Both the position numbers and the translations under genes were made by a program. From NCBI GenBank assembly GCA_963740395.1, contig CAVUEP010000094.1, forward strand, positions 48,611-112,610: a DNA stretch of 64,000 nt. The letters are read 5' to 3'. Under the pieces are notes generated by a model, which saw only the letters and a list, made by a program, of their open reading frames with translations, did not search any database and was not told the DNA's origin. The first letter of the stretch is position 1, and every line of letters starts with the position of its first letter. The stretch is from CADEEN01 sp963740395 (GTDB taxonomy: Bacteria; Pseudomonadota; Gammaproteobacteria; Burkholderiales; Burkholderiaceae_C). Of this stretch, positions 54,145 to 64,000 are shown one piece after another.

Positions 54145-55329
54145 CTATGGGCAGCCGGTGAGGCCGCGGGTGTCCCAGGGCCGGCGCTCGCCGTAGGCAT
54201 CGCTCAGGCTGGCCAGGAACGTGGCCAGGTCATCGACCTGCGCGCTCGTCAGCGGCGCGGTGCCGTTGGCGTGGCGCTGGTGCTGCAGCGCATCGTGCAG
54301 GCGGTCCACATGGCCGTCATGCATGTAGGGCGCGGTGTGCGCCACGTTGCGCAGGCCCGGGGTGCGGAAGCGACCGCGCAGGGTTTCATCGGCGCGCAGC
54401 TCACGCGTGGCTGCGGTGCGGGCGCTGGCGGGGCTGTCGTTGTGTGGCCCGAGCAGGCTCAGCGGGCTGGCGTGAAGCTCGTGCACATCGTCAAGGCGGC
54501 CGGTATCGGCGACGTCGCTGGGCGCGCCGTCGTCGGGCGTCGCGCCCGGGTGGAATTGCGCGTCGGTGAAGCCGGGCCCGCTGTGGCAGGCGGCGCAGCC
54601 CGCCACGCCGATGAACAACTTCAAGCCGCGCTGCGCGGCGGCGGGGTAGCGGGCGGCGGCGCCGGCGTCGTGGCGCGCCAGAGCGTCGCGGAAGTCATCG
54701 AAGGGCGTGCGCGCCGTGATCAAGGTTTCCTGGAATGCTGCCAGCGCCTTGCCCACATTGACCAGGGTGCGCTGCGGCTGCGCGTGGGGCGAGGAGCGGA
54801 ACACCTGGCGGTAGCAGGCATCGAGCTCGGGCGCGCGCGCGAACATGCGCACCACCGTGGCCGGGTTGCTGTCGAACTCGCGGCTGTCCAGGAGCGGGCG
54901 CACGCTGGCCATCCACAGGCTGTCGCTCACACCGCCCCAGCCGAACCAGCGCTGCAGCCCCAGGTTGGCCAGCGCCGGCGTGTTGCGCGGCAAATCACCG
55001 AGGCCGTGGGCGCGGGCCTTGTTGTCGGTGAACGCGCGGTCGGGCTGGTGGCAGGTGACGCAGCCGATGTAGCCCACCGGCGACATGCGCGACTCGCTGA
55101 ACAGGCGCCGGCCGAGCTCGATCGCCTGCAGGTTGCCCGAGACGCGGTTGCTCGGGTCGGGCCGCAGCGTCGGTGGCCAGGGGCCGTGGCGCGCGATGCG
55201 CCGGACTTCGTCGGCAGAGAACGCGGGCGCGGGCAGGCTCTGCGGCGCGGCCATCGCCGCGGGCCAAATTGGCGCGATCAGTGGCGCCATCCACAGCGCC
55301 AGCCGCACGCTCCTGGCGAAACGGGCCAT
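54145..55329 (-). CDS. Periplasmic di-haem cytochrome c peroxidase-family protein
   Basis: A secreted 394-residue protein with a signal peptide (about 1-27) and two CXXCH haem sites: GCVTCHQPDRAFTD near residue 92 and GCAACHSGPGFTD near residue 245. A third conserved stretch is FRTPGLRNVAHTAPYMHDG, which holds the distal Met region of CcpA/MauG-like enzymes. It could reduce hydrogen peroxide or act MauG-like. Same strand as the ABC exporter genes and 47 bases downstream of the ATPase gene, but a shared function is not evident. Confidence 0.87.
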   Translation of the reverse strand: MARFARSVRLALWMAPLIAPIWPAAMAAPQSLPAPAFSADEVRRIARHGPWPPTLRPDPSNRVSGNLQAIELGRRLFSESRMSPVGYIGCVTCHQPDRAFTDNKARAHGLGDLPRNTPALANLGLQRWFGWGGVSDSLWMASVRPLLDSREFDSNPATVVRMFARAPELDACYRQVFRSSPHAQPQRTLVNVGKALAAFQETLITARTPFDDFRDALARHDAGAAARYPAAAQRGLKLFIGVAGCAACHSGPGFTDAQFHPGATPDDGAPSDVADTGRLDDVHELHASPLSLLGPHNDSPASARTAATRELRADETLRGRFRTPGLRNVAHTAPYMHDGHVDRLHDALQHQRHANGTAPLTSAQVDDLATFLASLSDAYGERRPWDTRGLTGCP

Positions 55330-55376
55330 GCCGGTCTCCGCAGGGCGGGCTTGCAGGCAAGCCCGGTGCCTCGACT

Positions 55377-56129
<753 letters not shown>

Positions 56130-56132
56130 GCC

Positions 56133-57359
56133 CTACATGCGGATCGCTTGCGCCGGATCGAGCGCGGCGGCCCGGCGCGCCGGCGCCACGGCCGCGATCA
56201 CGCCTGCCAGCGTGGCCAGCGCGGCAATCTGCAGCGCCAGCGTGGGGGCCAGCGTGATGACGAACAGCGGCAGGCCGTCGGCGCCGCGCACGAAGGTGCT
56301 GAACAGCCACACCAGCAGGGCCGCGAGCAGCACGCCCAGCGCCGAGCCGATCGCGCCGACGATGGCGCCCTGCAGCAGGAAGATGCGCAGCACCTGGCCC
56401 TGGGTGGCGCCCATCGCGCGCAGGATGCCGATCTCGCGCCGCTTCTGCACGACGGACACCACCAGCACGCTGGCCACGCCGAGCACGACCACGATCATCA
56501 CCACGCCGCGGATCAACGCAGTGCTGATCGACTGCGCATTCAGCGCCGACACCAGTTGTGCGTTGGCTTCCTGCCAGCTCTCCACCTTGTACGGGTAGTC
56601 GCGCTGCAGGGCGTCGGCCAGGGTTTGCGCCGACCACACGTCGACCAGCGCCAGCTCCAGCGCGGTCGCGCCGCCGGGCAGGCCCAGCAGGCTTTGCGCT
56701 TCGCGCAGCGGCACGATGACGGTACGGCGGTTGAGGTCGCGAACGCCCAGGTCGACCAGGGCCGTCACGCGCAGCGAGTCGGTCACGCTGCCCGTGACCA
56801 GGCTCAGGCGGTCACCGACGCGCACACCCAGATCCTCGGCCAGTTCGCGCCCGATCACGCCTTCGCCCGGGCCGAGCCGCGCCTGCCCGGCAACGACCTT
56901 CGAGCGCAGGTGCACGATGCGGTCATAGCGGTCGAGGTCCACGCCCAGCAGGGCGATCGACTTGGTGGCTTCGCCGCGCACGGCCAGTCCTGCGCCCGAG
57001 ACCATCGGCGAGACGGCGGCCACCGCGGGCAGGGCTTCGAGCACCGGCAGCAGGGCCTGCCAGTTGCCGATCGAGCGCGCGCGTTGTGCGCGCGGCTGGG
57101 TTTGCGCCAACAGGTCGACGCCGGGCAGCGGCGCCAGGGCGGGCGCGACGACGTCGTCGGGTGCGCTCAGCGTGACATGGGCTTGCGTGCCGAGCGTTTT
57201 CTGCAGCGTGTTGCTCTGCAGGCCGCTGATCAGCGCCGAGATGTAGGCCACCACCGCGACACCGGCGGCCACGCCGACGATGATCAGCACGCTCTGCATG
57301 CGCCCCTCGCGCAGGAAGCGCACCGCGACACGACGTTCGAACCCGAGCCCGTCGAGCAT
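56133..57359 (-). CDS. ABC transporter permease (FtsX/LolE/MacB type)
   Basis: A 408-residue protein with one N-terminal transmembrane segment (about 23-43), a large periplasmic domain (about 45-275) and three C-terminal segments (about 280-395), the type VII exporter plan. The C-terminal block VVQKRREIGILRAMGATQGQ and the end ARRAAALDPAQAIRM are characteristic. Substrate unknown. With the HlyD-like adaptor it resembles MacAB-type export or a lipoprotein/siderophore exporter. Confidence 0.88.
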   Translation of the reverse strand: MLDGLGFERRVAVRFLREGRMQSVLIIVGVAAGVAVVAYISALISGLQSNTLQKTLGTQAHVTLSAPDDVVAPALAPLPGVDLLAQTQPRAQRARSIGNWQALLPVLEALPAVAAVSPMVSGAGLAVRGEATKSIALLGVDLDRYDRIVHLRSKVVAGQARLGPGEGVIGRELAEDLGVRVGDRLSLVTGSVTDSLRVTALVDLGVRDLNRRTVIVPLREAQSLLGLPGGATALELALVDVWSAQTLADALQRDYPYKVESWQEANAQLVSALNAQSISTALIRGVVMIVVVLGVASVLVVSVVQKRREIGILRAMGATQGQVLRIFLLQGAIVGAIGSALGVLLAALLVWLFSTFVRGADGLPLFVITLAPTLALQIAALATLAGVIAAVAPARRAAALDPAQAIRM

Positions 57360-57373
57360 CGGCAGCGCGCGCG

Positions 57374-58648
57374 TCAGCGCCCCATGGCGTTGGTGAGGGC
57401 CGCGCCCGCATCGTCGCCGGCCTGGCGTTGGCGAGCGCCGGCCACGGCGGCGGCCGAGGTGTCGACGCGCACGCGGCTGCCGGGCTTGAGGGCTGGCCCG
57501 AGCAGCACCACGTCGCCTTCAGCCAGCCCGTCGCGCACCTCGGCGGCATCGAGCGTGCGCAGGCCCAGTTGCACCGTGCGTTGTTCGACTCGGCCCTCGC
57601 GCGCCAGCAGCACGGTGGCCGTCGTCGCCGACGCCTCGCCGCGCAATGCCGCCACCGGCAGCGACAAGGCGCGCTCGCGCCGCGCGGTCTGCACTTCGAC
57701 CGACAGCGTCATGTCTTCGCGCAGGAACGCCGGCGCGTCCTGCGGCGCGAACTTGACTTCGATGGCGCCGCGCTGCGCATCGACCAGCGGCGCGATCGAC
57801 TGCACGCGTGCGGCAAAGCGCCGCTCGGGAAAGGCGTCGGCGACCACGCTGGCGACCTGGCCGACCTGCAATTGCTCTAGATAGCGCTCGTCGACCTGGG
57901 CCTCGAGCAGCAAGGGCCCGGACAGGGCCAGGCTCAGCAGCGCCTTGCCCGGTTGCACGATCTGGCCGGGTTCGACCAGGCGCGCGAGCACGCGCGCGTC
58001 GGCCGGTGCGGTCACGGCCGCCTGGTCCAGGCGCGCCCGTGCCGCTTCGGTGGTCGAGCGCGCCAGCGCCAACTGGGCCTGGGCCTGCGCCACGTCGGTG
58101 CCGGCGTCGTCATTGGCCGCGCTCTGCGCGCGTGCGCTGGCCAGCTGGGCCTGCGCCACGGCCACCGTGCGCTGCGCTTCGTCCAACCGCGCCGGGCTGA
58201 CAAAGCCTTTGGCCACCAGGTCCTGGGTGCGCCGCAACTCGGCCTGCGCCGCGATCAGCACCGAATCGGCCTGCGCTACCGCGGCCCGTACCGTGGCGCG
58301 CCCGGTGCTGCGCAGGCCGGCCAGGATTGCCACGGCCTGACGCTCGCCGGCCTGAGCCTGCGCCAGCGCCGCGCGCAACTCGGCGCTCTCCAGGCGCAAC
58401 AGCGCCTGCCCCTGCCTGACAGTGGCCCCTTCGGCGACCAGGACCTGCACCACCCGACCGGTCAGCGTGCTGCCGACATCGACCCGGGAGGTGGTGGCGA
58501 CGCGGGCCGAGAACTGCAGGCTGCGCACCAGCGGTGCGGCGCGCAACTCGACCGCGGCAACGGTGGGGGGGCGCAACAGCCACCATCCGAGGCCTGCTGC
58601 GACGGCGAAGGCGGACAAGCCGGCCAGCAGGACGGATTTGCGGGGCAT
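57374..58648 (-). CDS. HlyD/MacA-family periplasmic adaptor
   Basis: A 424-residue membrane-fusion protein with one N-terminal transmembrane segment (about 6-24). A lipoyl half (SRVDVGSTLTGRVVQVLVAE) precedes a long Ala/Gln-rich coiled coil (about 85-205), a second lipoyl half (VTAPADARVLARLVEPGQIV) and beta-barrel domains. It is first in its operon, 14 bases before the permease, and would connect that permease to a TolC-like channel encoded elsewhere. Confidence 0.88.
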   Translation of the reverse strand: MPRKSVLLAGLSAFAVAAGLGWWLLRPPTVAAVELRAAPLVRSLQFSARVATTSRVDVGSTLTGRVVQVLVAEGATVRQGQALLRLESAELRAALAQAQAGERQAVAILAGLRSTGRATVRAAVAQADSVLIAAQAELRRTQDLVAKGFVSPARLDEAQRTVAVAQAQLASARAQSAANDDAGTDVAQAQAQLALARSTTEAARARLDQAAVTAPADARVLARLVEPGQIVQPGKALLSLALSGPLLLEAQVDERYLEQLQVGQVASVVADAFPERRFAARVQSIAPLVDAQRGAIEVKFAPQDAPAFLREDMTLSVEVQTARRERALSLPVAALRGEASATTATVLLAREGRVEQRTVQLGLRTLDAAEVRDGLAEGDVVLLGPALKPGSRVRVDTSAAAVAGARQRQAGDDAGAALTNAMGR

Positions 58649-58707
58649 CGCGGCATTGTTGCACCGCGTCCCGCGCCGGCGTTTGCGCTGCGTCTAGCGC
58701 TCCCGCC

Positions 58708-60290
58708 TCAGTGGCGGAAGTGGCGCACGCCGGTGAAGACCATCGCGATGCCGCGCTCGTCGGCGGCGGCGATGACTTCGGCGTCGCGCATCGAACCGCC
58801 GGGCTGGATCACGCAGTCCGCACCGGCGTCGATGACGACGTCGAGGCCGTCGCGGAAGGGGAAGAAGGCGTCGCTGGCCACGGCCGAGCCGGCCAGCACG
58901 AGGCCGGCGTTGTTGGCCTTGATCTCGGCGATGCGCGCGCTGTCGATGCGGCTCATCTGGCCGGCACCGACGCCCAGGGTCATGCCGCCGGCGCAGAAGA
59001 CGATGGCGTTGCTCTTGACGAACTTGGCCACCTTCCAGGCGAACAGCAGGTCATCGAGCTGCGCCTCGGTCGGGGCGCGCTGCGTGACCACGCGCAATTC
59101 GTCGCGCGACAGGTTCTTCGCATCCGTCGACTGCAGCAGCAGGCCGCCGCCGACGCGCTTGATGTCCAGGGCGTTCGTGGCATTCGACAGCGGCACTTCG
59201 AGCAGGCGCACGTTCTGCTTGGCGGCAAAGACCTCGCGCGCCTCGGCGCTGATCTGCGGCGCGATGATGACTTCGACGAACTGCTGCGCCACCTGCGCGG
59301 CGGCCGCGCCGTCGAGCGGTGCATTGAAGGCGATGATGCCGCCGAAGGCCGAGGTCGGGTCGGTCTGCAGCGCCTTGGCATAGGCCTGGCCGACGCTGGC
59401 GCCCACGGCCACGCCGCAGGGGTTGGCATGCTTGACGATCACGCAGGCGGGGCTGGCGGTGAAGGTCTTGACGCATTCCCAGGCCGCGTCGGCGTCGGCG
59501 ATGTTGTTGTACGACAGCTCCTTGCCCTGCAGCTGCGTCCAGCCGGCGAGCAGGCCGGCCGGCGCCGCCGCTTCGCGGTAGAACGCCGCGCTCTGGTGCG
59601 GGTTCTCGCCGTAGCGCATGTCCTGGGTCTTGCTCATCTGCAGCGTGAACACCTCGGGGTAGTCGCTGCGCGCCGGCACGGCCGCGCCTGCGGCTTCGCG
59701 CGCCGGCCTGCAGCGGCGCCGAGGTAGTTGCTGATCATGCCGTCGTAGGCCGCGGTATGCGCGAACACCTTCTTGGCCAGGCCGAACTGCGTCGCGCGCT
59801 GCACGCCGCCGGCCGCCAGCTCGGCCAGCACGCGGGCGTAGTCGAGCGGGTCGATGACCACCGTCACGTCCTGCCAGTTCTTGGCCGCGGCGCGCAGCAT
59901 CGCCGGGCCGCCGATGTCGATGTTCTCGATCGCATCGTCGAGCGTGCAGTCGGCCCGCGCCGTGGCCTGCGCGAACGGGTACAGGTTGATCACGAGCAGG
60001 TCGATGGTGTCGATGCCATGCTCCGCGAGCGCGGCCATGTGCTCGGGCCGGTCGCGCCGCGCCAGCAGGCCGCCGTGGATCTTCGGGTGCAGGGTCTTGA
60101 CGCGGCCGTCGAGCATCTCCGGGAAGCCGGTGACGTCGGCGACTTCGGTCACCGGCAGGCCTTCCTGCGCCAGCAACCTGGCGGTGCCGCCGGTCGAGAG
60201 CAGCTTGACGCCGTGCGCGTGCAGCGCGCGGGCGAATTCGACGATGCCGGTCTTGTCCGAGACCGACAGCAGTGCAGTCAGTTGATTCAT
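58708..60290 (-). CDS. purH: Bifunctional purine biosynthesis protein PurH (one frameshift)
   Basis: AICAR transformylase/IMP cyclohydrolase, the last two steps to IMP. The N-terminal MGS-like domain (LLSVSDKTGIVEFARAL, STGGTARLL, GFPEMLDGRVKTLHPKIHGG) and the C-terminal transformylase (RYGENPHQSAAFYR, IVKHANPCGVAVG, FFPFRDGLDVVIDAGADC) are complete. They are in different frames: the break lies near 59700-59715, after ISNYLGA, where a one-base indel in a GC-rich run would restore the link. About 527 residues after repair. It follows fis by 43 bases. Confidence 0.92.
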
Positions 60291-60333
60291 TCGATGCCTG
60301 TACACGGTCGCGCGAGGGATCCGTGTGTCCTGT

Positions 60334-60570
60334 TCACTTCATCAATTTGTGGTCGATGAGCTTGCGCCGCAAGGTGTTGCGGTTCAGGCCCAGCCACTCG
60401 GCGGCCTTGCTCTGGTTGCCCTCGGCCTGCTTCATCACGAAGTCGAGCAGCGGCTTCTCGGCCGCGGCGCTGAACATCTCGTGCAACGAGTGCGGTTCGG
60501 CGCCGCGCAGGTCCTTGAAGTACTGCTCCAGGCTTTCGCGCACGCAGGCGTCGATGTGCTTCTTTGTCAT
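60334..60570 (-). CDS. fis: DNA-binding protein Fis
   Basis: A 78-residue nucleoid protein and regulator. The C-terminal helix-turn-helix QSKAAEWLGLNRNTLRRKL is nearly canonical, and the core PLLDFVMKQAEGNQ aligns with Fis. It is shorter than the 98 residues of E. coli at the N-terminus, which is usual in betaproteobacteria. Its ATG overlaps the dusB stop (ATGA), reproducing the well-known dusB-fis operon, so translation is coupled. Confidence 0.93.
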   Translation of the reverse strand: MTKKHIDACVRESLEQYFKDLRGAEPHSLHEMFSAAAEKPLLDFVMKQAEGNQSKAAEWLGLNRNTLRRKLIDHKLMK

Positions 60571-61621
60571 GCGCTGAGTTCGAGGAGGTCGTCATTGGCC
60601 GCGTCCGCGCCGGCGGTCGTGCCGAGGCGGGGCAGGCGTGGGTGTTGCTCGGCCAGCTGGGCAAACCAGCCCGTGACGGCGGCCAGCTGGGTGGCGCAGT
60701 CCTCGATGCGGTTCATCTCGGCGCGGAAGGCTTCGCCCCCGGGCAGTTCGCGCAGCGCCCAGCCGATGTGCTTGCGCGCGCTGCGCACGCCACTCGCCTC
60801 GCCGTACAGCCGTAGTGGTCGTGCAGGTGTTCGGCGAGCCAGCGCGAGACCTCAGCGGTGTCGGGCGCCGCCAGGTGCTCGCCGGTGGCCAGGAAATGCC
60901 CGATCTCGCGAAAGATCCAGGGCCGGCCCTGCGCCGCGCGGCCGATCATCAGTGCGTCGGCGCCGGTGTAGGCCAGCACATCGCGTGCCTTCTCGGGCGA
61001 GTCGATGTCGCCGTTGGCCACCACGGCGATGTCGAGTGCGGCCTTCACCGCAGCCACCGTGTCGTACTCGGCCAGGCCCTTGAAGCCTTGCTCGCGCGTG
61101 CGCCCGTGCACCGTGAGCATCGTGACGCCGGCGGCCTGGGCCATGCGCGCCAGATCGAGCGCGTTCTTCTCGCCCTCGCAGCGCCCGCTGCGCATCTTCA
61201 GCGTCACCGGCACGCCGCGCGGCGCGCAGGCCGCCACGACGGCCTCGACGATGCGCGCGGCCAGCGTCGGGTTGCTCATCAGCGCCGAGCCGGCCCAGAC
61301 ATTGCACACCTTCTTGGCCGGGCAGCCCATGTTGATGTCGATGATCTGCGCGCCGCGGTCGATGTTGTAGCGTGCGGCGTCGGCCATTTCGAGCGGGTCC
61401 ACGCCGGCGATCTGCACCGCGATCGGGCCTGGCTCGCCGGCATGGTCGGCGCGACGCGAGGTCTTCAGCGACGACCACAGTTCGCGCCGCGACGTCACCA
61501 TCTCGCTCACCGCATAACCCGCCCCGAGGCGCCGGCACAGTTGGCGGAACGGCCTGTCCGTGACCCCGGCCATCGGGGCGACGAACAGCCGGTTCGGCAG
61601 CTCGAAAGGGCCGAGTCGCAT
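60567..61621 (-). CDS. dusB: tRNA-dihydrouridine synthase DusB (one frameshift)
   Basis: FMN enzyme reducing uridines in the tRNA D-loop. It begins MRLGPFELPNRLFVAPMAGV. The catalytic Cys is in INMGCPAKKVCNVWAGSALM, and LTVHGRTREQGF and DALMIGRAAQGRPW bind flavin and tRNA. Near 60805-60812 one base is missing after HLHDHYG. The downstream frame continues as LYGEASGVRSARKHIGWAL to the stop at 60567. About 351 residues after repair. The ATG at 61621 was chosen over a GTG at 61672. The dusB assignment follows from the overlap with fis. Confidence 0.92.
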
Positions 61622-61710
61622 GGTGAGGTCGCGAGGGGAAGGTGCTGAAAAAAGAGGCGCAAGTATAGCCACGGCCCTCTGCCAACCCGTTACCGATAAT
61701 CACGCCCTGA

Positions 61711-62199
61711 ATGGATGCCTGGATTCACCCGCTGCTCGTTGCGCTGGCGCTGCCCAAGTTCGGCCTCTCGTCGGTCTTCGTCATCTCGCTGGTCTCGGCC
61801 ACCCTGCTGCCGATGGGCAGCGAGCCGGCGGTGTTCGGCCTGGTGAAACTGAATCCGGACCTGTTCTGGCCCGCGGTGCTGGTGGCCACCGCGGGCAACA
61901 CCATCGGCGGGTCGATCTCGTGGTGGATGGGCTACGGCGCCGAAGTGGCCTACGAGCGCATTCGTCACCGCACGCCGACCGAGCTGCGCGCGCTGAAGTG
62001 GCTGCAGCACTTCGGTGCCAAGGCCTGCCTGCTGTCGTGGCTGCCGGTCGTCGGCGACCCGCTGTGCGCGGTCGCGGGCTGGCTCAAGCTGCCGTTCTGG
62101 CCCTGCGTGGGCTACATGGCGATCGGCAAGTTCGCGCGCTACGTGACCATGACCGCGGCGCTGCTGTGGGTGTTCCCCGGGGTCTTCACGCCGGGCTGA
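61711..62199 (+). CDS. YqaA-family inner-membrane protein (SNARE-associated/DedA-like)
   Basis: A 162-residue membrane protein. The motif AGNTIGGSISWWMGYGAEVA, and FGAKACLLSWLPVVGDPLCA in the second half, are characteristic of YqaA, a short relative of DedA. Four hydrophobic segments are visible. The family may handle lipid carriers, but YqaA itself has no settled function. It is divergent from dusB with an 89-base gap; the carboxypeptidase gene follows after 30 bases. Confidence 0.85.
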   Translation: MDAWIHPLLVALALPKFGLSSVFVISLVSATLLPMGSEPAVFGLVKLNPDLFWPAVLVATAGNTIGGSISWWMGYGAEVAYERIRHRTPTELRALKWLQHFGAKACLLSWLPVVGDPLCAVAGWLKLPFWPCVGYMAIGKFARYVTMTAALLWVFPGVFTPG

Positions 62200-62229
62200 G
62201 AGAATGCGCGCCTCCCACAAGGAGCGCGC

Positions 62230-63668
62230 ATGAAGACGCCAAGCTACGACGATCTCGCCAGCCACCACCAGCGGCTGCACCACTACCAGCACCTGGCCTC
62301 GATCGCCTGGTGGGACCAGGCGGCCAACATGCCGCCCAAGGGCAACGAGGCGCGCGCGGCGGCGCTGGCCGAGCTGGCCGCCCTGATGCATGGCCTGCGC
62401 ACCGACAGGACGCTGTCCGAGCGCATTGCGCGCGCCGAGCAGGAGCCGTTGTCGGAGCACCAGCGCGCCAACCTGCGCGAGATCCGGCGCGACTGGCGCA
62501 ACGCCAACGCGCTGCCGACCGAGCTGGTGCAGCGTCGCCAGATGGCCAGCTCGCGCTGCGAGCATGCCTGGCGCAGCCTGCGCCCGGCCAACGACTGGCC
62601 GGGTTTTCTCGAGCAGTGGAAGCCGGTGCTGGCGATCGCGCGCGAAGAGGCCGCGCTGCTGTCGCAGCAGTCCGGCCTGGGCCGAAGTACGACGCGCTGA
62701 TGGACCGCTACGAGCCGGGCATGACCTGCGCCACCGGTCGACCGCGTGTTCGGCGCGGTGCGGCAGTGGCTGCCGGGCCTGATCGAGCGCGTGGTGGCGC
62801 GGCAGTCGCGCGAGCCCGTGATCGAGGCCCGGGGCCCGTTTGCGATCGACGCGCAGCGCGCGCTGTGCCAGCAGACCGTGAAGCGCCTGGGGTTCGACTT
62901 CGAGGCCGGCCGCCTGGACACGAGCACGCACCCGTTCTCCGGCGGCGTGCCCGAGGACGTGCGCATGACCACGCGCTACCAGGAAGACCAGTTCCTGCCG
63001 GCGTTGATGGGCACCGTGCACGAGACCGGCCATGGCCGCTACGAGCAGAACCGCCCGCGCGACTGGCTCGGCCAGCCCGTCAGCGAGGCGCGCTCGATGG
63101 CCATCCACGAGAGCCAGTCGCTCTCGTTCGAGATGCAGCTCGGCGGCCACCCGGGATTCGCCAAGGTGCTGGCGCCGATGCTGGCCGAGGCCTTCGGCGC
63201 CCAGGCCGCTTTCGAGCCCGGCAATCTGCACCGGCTGCTGACCCGTGTGCGCCGCGGCCTGATCCGCGTCGACGCCGACGAGGTGACCTACCCGGCGCAT
63301 GTGATCCTGCGCTACGAGATCGAGCGCCCCCTGATCGAGGGCGAGGTCGAGGCCGAGGACGTGCCGGCGCTGTGGGACACGAAGATGGCCGAGCTGCTCG
63401 GCCAGGACACGCGCGGCAACTTCAAGGACGGGCCGATGCAGGACGTGCACTGGCCCGAGTCGCTGTTCGGCTACTTCCCCTGCTACTCGCTGGGTGCGAT
63501 GTACGCCGCGCAATGGTTTGCCACCATGCGCCGCACCATGCCCGACCTGGACGCGCGCATTGCGCGTGGCGATTGGGCACCGGTGTTCGATTGGCTGCGC
63601 GACCACATCTGGCTGCAGGCCTCGCGCTGGACCACCGACGAGTTGGCGATGCGTGCCAGCGGCGACAC
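62230..63668 (+). CDS. M32-family metallocarboxypeptidase (two frameshifts, C-terminus lost at the contig junction)
   Basis: Zinc carboxypeptidase of the Taq/Pfu type. The zinc motif HETGH is in LMGTVHETGHGRYEQNRP, with IHESQSLSFEMQLG supplying the third ligand. A base is missing near 62685 (before KYDALMDRYEPGMTCA), and one is extra near 62735 (before DRVFGAVRQWLPGL). The protein ends at DELAMRASGDT, about 15 residues short of a normal M32 C-terminus. There the sequence changes to a CAG run and AT-rich DNA. About 480 of 495 residues are present. Confidence 0.88.
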
Positions 63669-63687
63669 TAGCAGCAGCAGCAGCAGT

Positions 63688-63747
63688 ACAGACGCGATTT
63701 ATCGCATCTCTTCATCAAAGACAGACGCGATAAATCGCGTCTCTACA
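63688..63747 (+). repeat. Two copies of a short cyanobacterial-style palindromic repeat
   Basis: ACAGACGCGATTTATCGC at 63688 is followed by ACAGACGCGATAAATCGC at 63721. The second copy forms a perfect stem GACGCGAT-AA-ATCGCGTC (63724-63741), then TCTACA. Repeats of this wording are abundant in Nostoc-like cyanobacteria, in my knowledge of those genomes. They are unlike anything else in this window. Confidence 0.7.
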
Positions 63748-63843
63748 TTATCAATGGGAATGTCCGGCGATTATAATCTAGCAATTGAATGCGGAAGTAC
63801 GATGGTTCGAATAGGAAGTAGTATCTTTGGGGGACGAATTTGA
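63748..63843 (+). pseudogene. C-terminal fragment of a YggS-family PLP-binding protein
   Basis: The last 31 codons read LSMGMSGDYNLAIECGST and then MVRIGSSIFGGRI, the conserved C-terminus of YggS/PLPBP proteins. They hold the phosphate-contacting MGMSxDxxxAI and GxTMVRIG blocks. The rest of the gene is absent because the upstream sequence belongs to another organism. AT-rich codons contrast sharply with the host. The frame happens to be open into the M32 gene, which would give a false fusion. Confidence 0.75.
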
Positions 63844-64000
63844 TTTTTGAATAAAGATTAACGATTTTTACCTCAGATTTAAAACCTGAATACTAAAAAC
63901 TGAACACCTTATTTTTTTATTTTTTGTTTTGTTACATCTCCTTATTGGCTATGTTGTTATGTGCATCTTACTTGGTTAAGAATCTCGTATTGCTATCTTT

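Larger units (their letters stand above)
63669..64000. other. Foreign AT-rich tail, probably a chimeric assembly join to cyanobacterial DNA
   Basis: Composition switches within a few bases from about 70% GC to about 35% GC. The join is at or just before a run of AGC repeats (63670-63686). What follows is a short-repeat element, the end of a yggS-like gene and AT-rich non-coding sequence (63844-64000) in which I see no gene. The repeat style and yggS context resemble filamentous cyanobacteria. The upstream gene is cut in its last codons. Confidence 0.75.

Noticed and set aside
62746..63843. A natural fusion of an M32 peptidase to a YggS-like tail
   Set aside because: The frame is open only by chance across an abrupt change of base composition and repeat type; the M32 C-terminus is missing, so a chimeric join is far more likely.

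Overview
The window is a GC-rich (about 70% by eye) chromosomal segment of a betaproteobacterium of the order Burkholderiales, probably of the Rubrivivax/Leptothrix/Roseateles kind. The evidence is a canonical dcw order (mraZ to lpxC), a dusB-fis-purH block and REP-like elements of a style I associate with this group. The genus is inference. Two quality problems matter to any reader. First, at least ten otherwise ordinary genes carry one-base indels that break their frame (glgP, the RND pump, murE, ddl, ftsA, ftsZ, lpxC, purH, dusB and the M32 peptidase). Second, the last ~330 bases are AT-rich and look cyanobacterial, so the contig is probably chimeric.

Layout. 1-21 kb is a starch/maltodextrin locus. 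malK-malE-malF-malG, followed by the start of a secreted starch-enzyme-like protein, run leftward. glgP-glgX-malQ run rightward from the same control region. An RND efflux pair follows, then a divergent pair of secreted enzymes (GH13 amylase and pullulanase). The enzymes would cut starch and pullulan outside the cytoplasm, MalEFGK would import the products, and GlgP, GlgX and MalQ would process them. A TGTAG-N5-CTACA palindrome in the malK/glgP control region has weaker relatives between the amylase and pullulanase genes, which suggests a shared regulator. 21-22.5 kb holds a CAP-domain lipoprotein and an NnrU-like membrane protein.

22.7-41.8 kb is the division and cell-wall cluster: mraZ, rsmH, ftsL, ftsI, murE, murF, mraY, murD, ftsW, murG, murC, ddl, ftsQ, ftsA, ftsZ, lpxC, then two tiny coupled membrane-protein genes. 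Many junctions are 4-base stop/start overlaps. A 75-bp tandem repeat sits between murD and ftsW. It encodes a 75-codon frame overlapping the murD stop at one end and the ftsW start at the other. Related GC-rich hairpin elements lie between murG and murC and after ftsZ.

41.9-47.4 kb has an orphan TRAP-type binding protein next to a hybrid sensor kinase, then dapD and an EamA-family exporter. 47.7-51.8 kb is accessory: a flavin-binding protein, a GFA-family protein, a decayed enolase-superfamily fragment and a 2-keto-4-pentenoate hydratase-like gene. It also holds three small leftward genes (GNAT, SnoaL-like, membrane protein) separated by sequences that look like integron attC sites, that is, an integrase-less cassette array.

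51.9-63.7 kb is core again: ruvC, a CdsA-like and a PlsC-like gene, a di-haem peroxidase, a MacB/LolCDE-type export system (ATPase, permease, adaptor), purH, fis, dusB, a YqaA-like protein and an M32 carboxypeptidase that loses its C-terminus at the chimeric junction.
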